A stretch of 64,000 bases of DNA from Gordius sp. MW1 (lineage: Eukaryota > Nematomorpha > Gordioida > Gordea > Gordiidae). Location: contig OZ038526.1 in the NCBI GenBank assembly GCA_964036665.1, forward strand, positions 12,090,001 through 12,154,000, in the 5' to 3' direction. Positions 11,566 through 21,513 of the stretch are shown here, piece by piece. A program made the position numbers and the translations under genes. The notes beneath the pieces were generated by a model, which searched no databases, had not been told where the DNA came from, and worked only from the letters and a program-made list of their open reading frames with translations. The first letter of the stretch is position 1; every line of letters begins with the position of its first letter.

Positions 11566-12465
11566 GGTGTTGCCTTAATCCTCAAAAATTTCTAGCCACA
11601 ATCTGATACATCTAGCATTAAAAATCGTAATCGAAACGCTAAATCATGGGCTTATCAAAAGCATCATGTTTTGGATGGGTTGAGCCGCAATTATCTCAGG
11701 ATCTAGACAATATTTTTAAGCTAATTTATTAAACTGAAAGGCAAAACTACTTATTAAAATTTACAGAATAGTGATTATGAATGGATCATAAAAGAAGAAG
11801 AATTTATGAACCTCGAATAAAATACGCATTAAAATATATCTCGACAAGCGATAAATTTCACCCGAAAGCCTCCACGCTTTTGTGTGGTAGGAAGTTGAAA
11901 CAGAACGCAAAATGACGATAAGGAGACGGTAATTGCTGCGGACATAAACAAAATTGCAATTTCGATTCAAAGACAGACCTTAGGAGACAATTTTAATAGG
12001 AAACAATGGTGGTAGCATCCATTTGTTATTTCATCGAAAGGAGAAAAATGTAATATAACAATCATAAAGGCTATCTTCAGCGGCCACGATAAAGAATTTT
12101 CCAAATATGAGTCTAGATATACAACGTAACTTTACATAAGTTGATAAGAAAATTCAGGGTATTCATCAAGGAGGTGTTAATTACCGTTTATCTTCGAATA
12201 CTGATAAAGGCTTTGGCAAAGTCCATATTAATCATTCAGTTATTGGTGGGGATTTGTGCAGGCTTATCCGTGCAGCGTGGCTAGCGCCTAATTGATGGGA
12301 ATTAAATTAACTAAGGTTGATAATTTTGCAAATTAGTTCCGATATAAGGCGTCGGTAAACACTGCCTATAGCAATGGGTCTTACAAAATTATTAGGATTG
12401 TTGATAGCGATAAGTTTAGCGCTAAATAAAATAGAGATTATATCGCTTGAAAGTTTCCTGTTAAT
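11566..12465. other. No recognisable feature
   Basis: AT-rich DNA with only short spurious ORFs. I see no domain, repeat pair or splice-supported gene here. Confidence 0.4.
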
Positions 12466-12600
12466 AACACAGGTCTACAAACATTGACTTTGTGATTGTA
12501 TCCCATGATCTGACAATTAGGCTAAAGATGAAAAAACGGTATTTATAACGTTTTTTGAGGCTATATTTCTCGCCATATTAAAATTATATTTAATTATATT
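12466..12600 (+). repeat. Dispersed repeat (copy 1 of 3)
   Basis: Starts ACACAGGTCTACAAA, continues TTGACTTTGTGAT and ends near TTTTTTGAGGCTATA. The same order of blocks occurs at about 13488-13690 (plus) and 48970-49180 (minus). Family unknown. Confidence 0.55.
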
Positions 12601-12872
12601 TATATAATTTAGACCGTTTATCTTCTATATGATCATAATTATATTATTTTGTTTCATTATTACTTTTAGTTTTATTTACGTATATTTGGATGTGGGGTTG
12701 TAGACATAGACTAGATAGACTGCTCATGCCATTGTTCCATATGGTAAATTGTGTGTCGAGTTTTCCTCCATTTTGAAGACAACAACTGGTGTGTTTCAAC
12801 CATGTCCTTTTGCGCTATAACAGTCAATCCATCTTCCTCACTTGTTTATAAACTTGAACGAACATCAATCTA

Positions 12873-14253
12873 TCTATATATATATAAATGTAACTCCGCT
12901 TTCTTTGCCTCTAATAACTTCTAATGTTATCGACCGATCACCAAATTCAGCCAGATTATTACCTTAGCATCCTAGATGGTTCATATATAATTTTTATCGA
13001 TCTGCAACAGCTGTAAACCTGTTTTTTGGTAGTGCTTACCGACATCTAGCGGACGAGAGATACAACGTTTTTATTCTTAGTTTTTTCGTTATGGTGCTAC
13101 TTATTGCCTTAGCTTTTCCACTATTAATGTGTCATTTGTGTCTCGATGTTTTACTTAACTACGCCCGTTTTCTTGACTGTATAAGGCTGTGACAAAAGAA
13201 TATTCGCAATACCCTAAAACATTATTATTTTCTTAAATAAAAATAACGCGCGCTTTACAAACATCCCCACGTTTCGCTCTTTTTTAGCATGTTAGGAGAT
13301 TAGTGACGCGTGCTTTAATTCACATCCAAAATAAATTCGTGTTTTATTTATCTCCTACTCTCCATGTACCATTAATTTATGGAATAAATATAAAGCAGAC
13401 ATGACAGGAGACATAATTTATCGGAATAGTCATGCACATCCTAATATTAATGGATCAAGTGCTTAAACACTACAACGAAACATTAATTACACAGCTCTAC
13501 AAATTTTGACTTTGTGATCACATTCCGCAATCCGACCAATAATTCGGATAGAGAATTTTGCGCTGAAAAATAATCTGTTTTTTAGTTTTTTTTACAATTA
13601 CTAGTTTTTATACGAGGTTGTGCCAAAAATGCCCTTTTTAAGCCTTTTTGAGGCTATATTGCCACGGTATTTTTAATATTTAGTGAAAAATAGTAATATA
13701 TTCTCATGTAGATTAAAGTTTTATCTATAGGTCCATTAATTTATTTTTTTTTTGTTACACCTCTATATTTAAATTTATTCGCGTTTTTGTGAAACCCTTC
13801 CCCTTACCAAATTTCGTCCCACTATGTCTGAAAAAATGAATACATTAGAGTACATACTAAACACGCGCTGTTTACTAAAACATCTATCTCTCCCTTTCTC
13901 CATCTCTTCAACTCCCGCCCCCATATCTATCCAATTTTTCTCTGCATTGTCATACATTATCATTGACTTTTGTATATTAGTGGTTTATAAACACTTTTGT
14001 CACCCAATTATGCGTATCATCGCTAAACGTCGCTACCTAATAAGTATTTAAAATTGTTATAAACCTAATTAATTAAAAATTAATATGCCTTTCCCTAGTT
14101 AATATTTATTTGCATAATACAAAAAAGATATTTTTTCACATCATACACTCTCTTTCAGCTGATCCAAATTTTTTCATATATTTCCTATTGATAGGTACTA
14201 ATTATTTAGCCAAATAAGAACTAAGCCAAAGCAACGCTTGGCCGGACAGCTAG
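12873..14253 (+). mobile_element. Non-autonomous Helitron-like element
   Basis: About 1.38 kb. The 5' end reads TCTATATATATATAAATG after an A, the usual Helitron 5'-TC start. The 3' end has a short GC hairpin (CCAAAGCAACGCTTGG) about nine bases before CTAG, followed by T, fitting the CTRR-T terminus and A/T target. There is no inverted repeat and no target duplication, as expected. No Rep/helicase ORF is present. A copy of the dispersed repeat (13488-13690) lies inside. Confidence 0.65.
13488..13690 (+). repeat. Dispersed repeat (copy 2 of 3)
   Basis: ACACAGCTCTACAAA, TTGACTTTGTGATCA and TTTTTGAGGCTATATT occur in the same order as at 12466-12600. It lies inside the Helitron-like element, so it was captured by it or inserted into it. 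Confidence 0.55.
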
Positions 14254-15170
14254 TAAATTAATATTTTACACAATATAGATGGCGCTATATTATTATACAA
14301 AATTTCTTTTTACATTTTTATTTTTATGTATTGTGTAAATGATATTTATTTTAGAATGCTGTTTTTAATATTTACCTAATTCATTATTATTTTAATTACC
14401 TTTTTAAGATTATTACTAATATCTATATAATCACTACTTTACCATGTTATCATTAAACTGGTGGGAAAAAGGGTACACATTTTGTGCGTTGATGAGCAGT
14501 ATATTTAGTCTATGGTTGTAGACCTAGACAGAATAACAATGACTTATGCAAGTGGTAGCAGAAAACTAAATTTGGCTCATTTTTTTAAATAATAAAATGC
14601 TTTTTTTCGTTAAAAATGATCCGTAAAATATACAGTAAACGAGCATAAAATAAAAATTTATTCATTAGATTCGTCAAGAGCTAACAAAGGCCATGTGTCA
14701 GATAAAAGCAAGGTTCATGAACTAGTATATTATGAAAGGTACCTGCTGTTTCGCCAGACCAGTGGCGTAGTCAGGGGGGGGGGTTATCCTGTAAACCCCC
14801 CTTCCCTTGACAAAAAAATTCAAATTTTTTACGGAACTATGTGGAAAAACTCAATAATTGAACACCATAATTCAAATTTTTCCCGAATTATATGGAAATA
14901 CTTAATAAAATTAATAGGAGTCTAGTTTGTGTTGCGCTGATAAAAATAATAAATAGATGAAAATCTATTAGATCTAAGACTATAAATACAAATATTCTCC
15001 GCCCCTAGTGCGTGTTATAAAATGAAAAAATTTAGATAATTAAGTATTTCTCTAAAAAACTATCTTAACTTCTAAAATAGAAGAGGAAGATGTTAATACA
15101 AGCCTATCTTTAATAATAAAAATAATTAATGATTTAATTCTGCTAAGCATATAACATACCAACTACTTAC
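14254..15170. other. No gene; one transposon-like terminus at 14760
   Basis: AT-rich. CAGTGGCGTAGTCAGG followed by a G-run begins at 14760. This is a widespread DNA-transposon terminus, and its reverse complement closes another element at 21387. No partner end with a target duplication is visible nearby. Confidence 0.45.
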
Positions 15171-15177
15171 GATTCTA

Positions 15178-15700
15178 TGAGAAATAAGTAAATGAATTGC
15201 GGGTTTATAGATAGTAAATCAGAAGATAATAATAACCCCTTTCTGGAGTGCCGTACTTAACTTAAAAGTTTAGCGCCATCTATCGGCGATTTGAATAAGA
15301 GACTAATTTGAACTATATATATCCCTATCTTTTTTAGCATGTGACTTCGAAAATAATAACACACATATAACGTTTTCGCTCTTATTAGAGCTCATCAGTA
15401 TGCCATAGTTAATTTTCGTCACACACTAAGCGAGATAGGTATATACAATGTTCAAATTAGATTTAAACCCATTCTTATGGTGGCTATGAAATAACCCTCA
15501 TAATTATGGTAGTAATAATTAGTTTGTTTTATAATATGAGAAATAAGTAAATGAATTGCGGGTTTACAGATAATAATCAGAAGATAAGTTCAAATTAGTC
15601 TCTAATTAAAATCGCCGATAGTTGGCGCTAATTATGGCAAACTTTTAAGTTTGCGGCACTCCTGAAAGGGGTTTTTATTATCTTCTGATTATTACTTACG
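15178..15700. mobile_element. Foldback element with about 100-bp inverted arms
   Basis: 15222-15318 (CAGAAGATAATAATAACCCC ... GACTAATTTGAA) is repeated in inverted orientation at 15592-15690 with few differences. In addition a 50-bp block (GAGAAATAAGTAAATGAATT and following) occurs as a direct repeat at 15178-15229 and 15538-15585. Foldback/MITE architecture without coding capacity. Confidence 0.7.
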
Positions 15701-15913
15701 ATTCCTTTAGTAAATTTAAAGCAAGCAGCGGGCAAAGGGTTTATTTTTTCTAACCTTTACCAAGCCTTTACGCCTATCAGAGGCAAAAAAAACAATTTAA
15801 TAATATCTCCTAACAGTTATTTCCGTGGCAATCCAACTGTTGAATACCAAACATCAAAATAGCTCCATTTTACTCTACTACAGGTTTATCCCAAATATCC
15901 ATAATCCTTCTAC

Positions 15914-18724
15914 ATGAACAACACAAACTCCACAACCCAAACCGGAATCTGCCCAGTCTGCTACAAATTAGCTTCAATTACCCTCTCTAATTTGATTTAC
16001 GTTCACGGTCCATTAAAACAGAGGTGCCCAGGCTCTGGAAAATATCCAGCAGCTACAGTCCCCAAGAGGTCTACCTCTACTCACAACCATTTATTGCATA
16101 ATACCTACTCCCCGCTCGAAACCACCACCACCAATACATATTCAGACATTCCTCATTCTCCTGTTAACAGGATTCTAAAAAACATCCCTAAAGGTGCCAG
16201 ACATCAAGTTCTAATTGCCCTTACTGATGCCATCTCAAACCTCTCTAAGGACCCAAGCAGCACCCTCCATTGGGCCAACCTTTTTCAATTTACTTCCCGT
16301 GTCCTTTCAATACCACCATCAAATTACAAAGGTACCCTCTCGAATTGGGTTAAACAAAACTCAGCAAAATGGGACGTTTCATCACCCCCCATTATCTACG
16401 AGCCACACATCCATAAGATTACATCAGTTCAACAAAGAGCCAAACGGGTTTTCTCAAAACTCAACCACTTTGACATCCCGGGTGCCCTCCGCCTAGCCAA
16501 TTCAGACTGCAAGATTTCCCCAGACACTCAAGAAACCTTCGAATCTTTACAAACTAAACACCCTGAAAGAAATTGCTCCCAATTTCCCTCTACCAAGGAC
16601 TTCACATCGCCCGAAATTCTCGAGGCTATCGGTTCTTTTAAAAAATCCTCAGTAGGTTCTGGTTTAGACGGCTTCCGTGCTTCACATTTAATAGAATTAA
16701 CAAGACCTCACATTGACAGGTCTGGCCACTTCACATCCACCCTAGCAACCTTCCTTAACCAGGTTATTAAAGGCTTAGTACCTGACGCGATCTCTCCCTA
16801 TTTTTTTGGGGCCACCTTAATATCTCTTACGAAACCTGATGGTGGCCTTCATCCAATTGCCATGGGTTCAATTTTTAGACGCATATGCTGCAAACTTATC
16901 ATTGCACGAGTAAAATCCGACATTGCAGATCAATTAGCTCCTATCCAACTAGGTTTCGGAACCAAGGGTGGTTGTGAAATCGCCTCTCACGCTGTTCGCA
17001 TAGCCCTAGCCCATCCCGACCATTCGATCCTAGCTAAGATTGACTTCAAAAACGCATTTTACACGATCTACAGGTCACACTTCTTAACCGAGGCTTACAA
17101 ATCTCTTCCCGAGTACTCCATTTTCCTTAACGCATGCTACGCTCCTACTTTCATGCTCAACTTTAATTCCAAAATAATTACATCGAGTGACGGCATTCAA
17201 CAAGGAGACCCGCTAGGCCCCCTACTATTCTGCCTAGGTATAAAATCCCTGAATGAAGACCTAGCCTCTAAATATAATCTATCACTCAACTTGTGGTACC
17301 TAGACGATGGTACCACCAAGAGAAATGCCGAAGACGTCAAAGAAGCCCTCTCTTATCTAGAAGTCGAGGCTTCAAAAATTGGTCTCCATCTAAATCATAG
17401 CAAGACCGAGGTTTGCAAAAACAATACTGACTCTTTAAGCCTAGACCCATACTTTGACGCTTTCAAACATATTCCTAACGAACTAACGCACTTAGGATCT
17501 CCCGTAGGTGGCTCACACCTTTGTAACAAGTTATTAATAGATACAATACAAAAACTTGTAGAAATCAAACCCCTCCTTTCTTACTTGCCAGCCCACCAGG
17601 CTTTCTTTTTAATTAAAAACTGCTATTCTTTACCTAAGATAAATCATATCTTCAGGTCATCCACCTCATTTTTAAATCCTAATGCTCTATCTATATTCGA
17701 CCAAAAACTCAAAGGTGTAGTCGAGGATATCACAAACCTTTCTTTTACAGGGTCCCAATGGAAACAAGCGTGTCTCCCCACAAAATAAGGTGGTTTGGGC
17801 CTGAGATCTCCCCCTCTAGTAGCTTTGTCGGCCTTCATCTCGAGTCGACTTTCAGCCAAACCAATCATTGACAAAATAATCGATCAGCCAGATCCCTTTA
17901 CCCAAATCGCTCTCGACATGTGGAGCTCTTTGTCCGACCCTAACACTCCATTCCCTAGCATAAACTCTCAAAAAAGTTGGAACACTCCTCTCTACGACCA
18001 TGCCCTTAAAACTCTTATATCTGGCGCTTCGTTGGAGGAGTTACCAGCTTTAAGAAGTTTTGCATCAAGGTCCGGCCACGAGTGGTTGGAGGCCATCCCA
18101 AGTCGGACCCATGACCTTCAACTCTCCAACAACGAGTTCAGGATCGCAACAGGGCTCCGCCTAGGTTGTGATATAGTTGCCCCCCATCAATGCAACTTAT
18201 GTGGCTCATCTGTAGGTACAAAAGGTCATCACGGCCTACATTGCAAATTTAATAAGGCCAGATTTATACGTCACACATCTGTTAATGCTCTTCTACAGAA
18301 GACATTCAATAAGGCTGGCTTTCCCTCCCAATTGGAGCCTAATGGTCTTTGCCTTAGCGACAAGAAGAGACCCGATGGACAGACCCTCATCCCATGGGCA
18401 AAAGGGCTATGCCTAGCATGGGACTACACTTGTCCGGATGCCTTTGCACCCTCAAACCAAAACAAAGACCCCCTTGTCGATTCTGAAAGAATTAAGTCAG
18501 CTAAATATGCAGAACTTAATTCCTCACTCCTTTTCTGCCCTATAGTGACCACTACCCTTACAACAATAGGTCCTAAAACCCAAGTCCTCCTGAAAGAATT
18601 GGGGCGCCGTATAGCTGCCAATACCCTTGACAAAAGGGAAACTTTTTTTTTAAAACAGAAAATCGGAATTATAATTTGTCATTTCAACGCGATCGCAATT
18701 TTTGAATGTTTACCTCGCATATAA
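15914..18724 (+). CDS. Non-LTR retrotransposon polyprotein with RLE-type C-terminal module, one in-frame stop
   Basis: An open frame of 936 codons broken only by TAA at 17786-17788; the frame is unchanged after it (ACLPTK, stop, GGLGLRSPP). Codon 13 starts a CCHC zinc finger (C13, C16, H31, C38; RCPGSG). RT blocks follow: D-NAF near residue 377, GIQQGDPLGP near 428 and the active site YLDD near 462 (not the commoner YADD). The C-terminus has CNLC...HHGLHC near 760, RHTSVN, LEP, KRPDGQTLIPW near 819 and LAWDYTCPDAF near 838. The order zinc knuckle, RH-N, EP-RPD, W-D resembles the restriction-like endonuclease of R2-type LINEs; that assignment is inference. There is no APE domain. A-rich tails follow at 18770-18800. 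It is C-rich compared with its flanks. I do not know the clade. The ATG at 15914 precedes the finger closely, so I take it as the start. Confidence 0.8.
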
Positions 18725-18800
18725 TTTTTATAGTAGTATATAGTTTCATTTAATAAAAGATATTATTAGCAAAAAAAAAAATTTAAAAGAAAAAAAAAAA

Positions 18801-19439
18801 GGTATATTATTAAACTTTCTTTAAAATCTCTATTCTTTAAAAACTGAGTGTGTTGATTCCACAGTACAGATTAAAGATATATTCAACAAAAAATTAATTC
18901 TCATGGTTTAGATAATTGATTTTTTAATCCTACTTTTAAATGATTATGGCATAGCCAATTATTAAATAAAATGAGGACAACGGCAAAGTTTAAAATATAA
19001 AATTCTGCAAAGCGGATGGCCTAAAAACGTGCCGGGTAAGAATGGGCTTTTACTTAAAATTTGGGGCGGGCTGAAAGGGCTCGGACCGGGCCTATGTATA
19101 AGAAGGCTCAACTCAATAAAATTATTTAATAGGTTTTTATAGTTATCAAATTTTTAGAATATGATTAAAAAATATTCATTTTTCATTAAATTTATTTATA
19201 AAGCTTATGACTTTTAAATAACTGGATACCGTAAGTTTTTATTTTTAATAAGGTTGAATATTAACAAAACTTGATAATTTTTGCTACATGTAACTAACCC
19301 CGCATAGAATATATTTTATAAAAAAAGGTTTATGCAGCAACAATAGTGAGAGTTAAACGGCGAGTCACTTGCTGAAAGATATAAAACCTCGTTTGAGAGT
19401 GCCGATTCTTTAACATAATTATTATTGGATGTTATTTAA
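18801..19439. other. No gene; GGCCCGG-type terminus-like patch
   Basis: AT-rich apart from 19030-19100, where CGGACCGGGCC-type sequence occurs. A similar GGGCCCGGGC patch lies at 20955-20995. They may be the two ends of an older transposon that encloses the MULE, but I cannot align termini or a target duplication. Confidence 0.35.
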
Positions 19440-20054
19440 ATGCTCAGTAAAAAATCAAAAATGCTCAGTAAAATATGCTCAGTATTTTATTAATGTGCTC
19501 AGTAAAAAAATCAAAAATGCTCAGTAAATTTGATATTGCTCAGTTAAAAATCCAAAATGCTCAGTAATTTTAATAAATAATACTCAATCTTAATCTATTT
19601 AGCACTAATATTTTGTAAAAATAAATTTAAATTGAGTGTGTGGAAATTGAAATAGTTTATTTTGATTGTTAAATTTTTAAAAATTATAAGGTATCTTAGT
19701 GTCTTGAATTTTTCCCTTTAAGTCCTCCCTTCTCTCAATTCAAATAAATAAATGGTAAGTTAAAAAAACTATAAAAAGTAATGACCTATAATTCCAATTC
19801 TAAATACTCTGCCTTTCCCTTCTTAAATTTTACATGTTTATAATGTATTTTTTTGCAAATTTTGTTGAGATTTATCAATCAAAGGGAAAATATAAAATTT
19901 TTATTTGAATATAATCACAAATATTTACAAATACAGATTAATAATAATAATTAACAATTTAAAATGAAAAATAGACAAATTTGCTGGAGATAACTTTCAT
20001 TTCAAAAACCTAAAATTTGTTATATAATCAATGTTAAATAATCTAAACTTACCA

Positions 20055-20260
20055 TTACTGAACAATAAAGGCTGATTTAGCCTTTAAGGGTCTGCCTCGC
20101 TTTCTTTTTTGCCCTATAGGCACACTTTGGGCTTCTTTAGGGGGTTGGCAATATTTAAGTTTAATTGCCAACCCAACGACATGTTTGCACATATATTTTT
20201 TATAAAAAGCTGGACAATTGCATTGTATCAATATCATTTAAAATTTCCTTCCGGTACACT
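20055..20260 (-). pseudogene. MULE transposase SWIM zinc-finger piece
   Basis: Encodes NDIDTMQL-like then IQCNCPAFYKKYMCKHVVGL, the CxCx(n)CxH SWIM finger, followed by a basic KRKRGRPLKAK tail and stop. In MULE transposases SWIM lies at the C-terminus, as here. Confidence 0.75.
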
Positions 20261-20334
20261 TTGTCTGCCAGTATAACCTATATCAATAATTAATTAGTAT
20301 TAAAGTATATAATTACCCTCCTGTCAATATTTCT

Positions 20335-20500
20335 GTGGACATGAGCCCAAAATATAACTATTGTGTCCTTCCCAAAAACAATTTTAAATGCATTATGGAT
20401 GGCACTTGCCCCATCAGTAACTAAAACATCACATTTAGGAGTTGTATTATCTAAAGACTTCAGACCAAGAATTAAACTGTTAAAAAGAAATATGAAGCAA
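20335..20500 (-). pseudogene. MULE transposase core piece
   Basis: The minus strand reads VLVTDGASAIHNAF and then IFWAHVHRNIDRR, the D-block and W-H-x-R block of MULE transposases. It is cut off from the SWIM piece by a deletion, so the gene is dead. Confidence 0.65.
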
Positions 20501-20555
20501 TTTATGAAATAAAATTTATTTTAATTAACATATAAACAAAAATAAACCATTTTTC

Positions 20556-20635
20556 AGGCGAGCACTTTGACTCCATGGGAAACACGCAAGACTCTTACTT
20601 AGATGTCTTGGGTTCGAATCTCCATCTAGGATTTT
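20556..20635 (+). tRNA. tRNA-like sequence, probably a decayed tRNA or tRNA-derived SINE
   Basis: GGGTTCGAATCTCC fits an RNA polymerase III B box / T-arm. CAAGAC...GTCTTG upstream could form a stem. I cannot fold a proper D-arm or acceptor stem and no anticodon loop is convincing, so it is at most a relic. Confidence 0.2.
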
Positions 20636-20937
20636 ATTTTAAAAACTAATTCTTAGTTACTTTGCATAAATAAAAAAATTACTGAGCAAGATTTGAATAA
20701 AAAACTGAACAAATGGGTATTATACTGAACAAATAATTAAACTAATGAACATTAAATTATTTACTGAGCATTTAATTATTCTACTGAGCATTTGAATATT
20801 CTACTGAGCAAAAAATGAATTAATTACTGAGCACAATAATTTGTTCTCATTATTATTGAACATTTTCATCAAATAAATAAATGATTGTTTAAATTGACAA
20901 AAAATTTGCATTTAAGCAAGCAATTAATAAAAGATAT

Positions 20938-21495
20938 TTTTGGGAAGCGTTTAGGCTGGGCCCGGGCTTTGCAAAAAATTAGCGGTCCGGGCTCAAGTCT
21001 ATAATTAACTCTTAACACGGTGGAGCTGAGACCTAAATTCTATATTTTCGGTGGCTAATTAAGCCTAAAAAGCCAATGCATACCTCTAGCTCATACAATG
21101 GCCTGAAAAATTGAAAGGAGCTCTTTGCAAATTAGGTTCTTGGTAGAAATACCAGAAGCGCAATTGGGTCACAAAATTTAAATAACTTAACTTTTGGTGC
21201 TTTTTTAAATGCAACATAATACCAAAAATGTTTTTTTTCGAAATAATCTGACACACCACGCCCCCCTCGCCAATCCTGCTATGCCCTTGACATATATAAT
21301 TTAAGATTTTGTCTAATAATATTAATTATCAAAAAACTTGAGAGAGACCATCCCCCCCCCCTTTAGGCAATCCTGCCTACGCCACTGTGCAAAACTATAA
21401 TAAAGAATAATCTTTAAGTAAAATGTGTATGAATTGAATTTTGAAACTTCGCAAATCCTTTATCTGTTCAAACATAACACTAAACAATTTTTTTT
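20938..21495. other. No gene; two DNA-transposon right ends
   Basis: Around 21258-21293 (CACGCCCCCC...CAATCCTGCTATGCCC) and 21347-21387 (C-run, CAATCCTGCCTACGCCACTG) two related termini lie about 100 bp apart in the same orientation. The second is the inverse of the end at 14760. Left partners are not identified. Confidence 0.45.
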
Positions 21496-21513
21496 GTGTT
21501 TTTTAGCAAAAAA

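Larger units (their letters stand above)
19440..20860 (-). mobile_element. Internally deleted SWIM-type MULE with inverted motif arrays at both ends
   Basis: The left end (19440-19590) holds seven TGCTCAGT(A) motifs plus one decayed; the right end (20675-20860) holds the inverse motif TACTGAGCA about five times plus several decayed ones (CTGAACA, TGAACAT). Between them on the minus strand are two transposase pieces, the core tail at about 20335-20500 and a SWIM zinc finger at 20055-20260, with the part between them deleted. Inverted subterminal arrays around a transposase remnant suggest transposase-binding sites. Exact ends and the 9-11 bp duplication typical of MULEs were not located. Confidence 0.7.

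Noticed and set aside
13775-14051. Overlapping open frames on both strands inside the Helitron-like element
   Set aside because: Low-complexity serine/isoleucine-rich or charged translations with no Rep or helicase motif.
18424-18633. Minus-strand frame opposite the RLE-type LINE
   Set aside because: Shadow of the real plus-strand ORF, which carries the conserved RPDG and WDYT motifs.
19440-19590. TGCTCAGTA array as a CRISPR array
   Set aside because: Motifs are only 9-10 bp, spacers vary in length and composition, and the inverse array on the other side of a transposase remnant explains them as transposon ends.
14760-21387. A single 6.6-kb transposon bounded by CAGTGGCGTAG ends
   Set aside because: The termini are inverse to each other, but flanking bases do not match and the interval contains several complete independent elements; they are more likely ends of two different copies.
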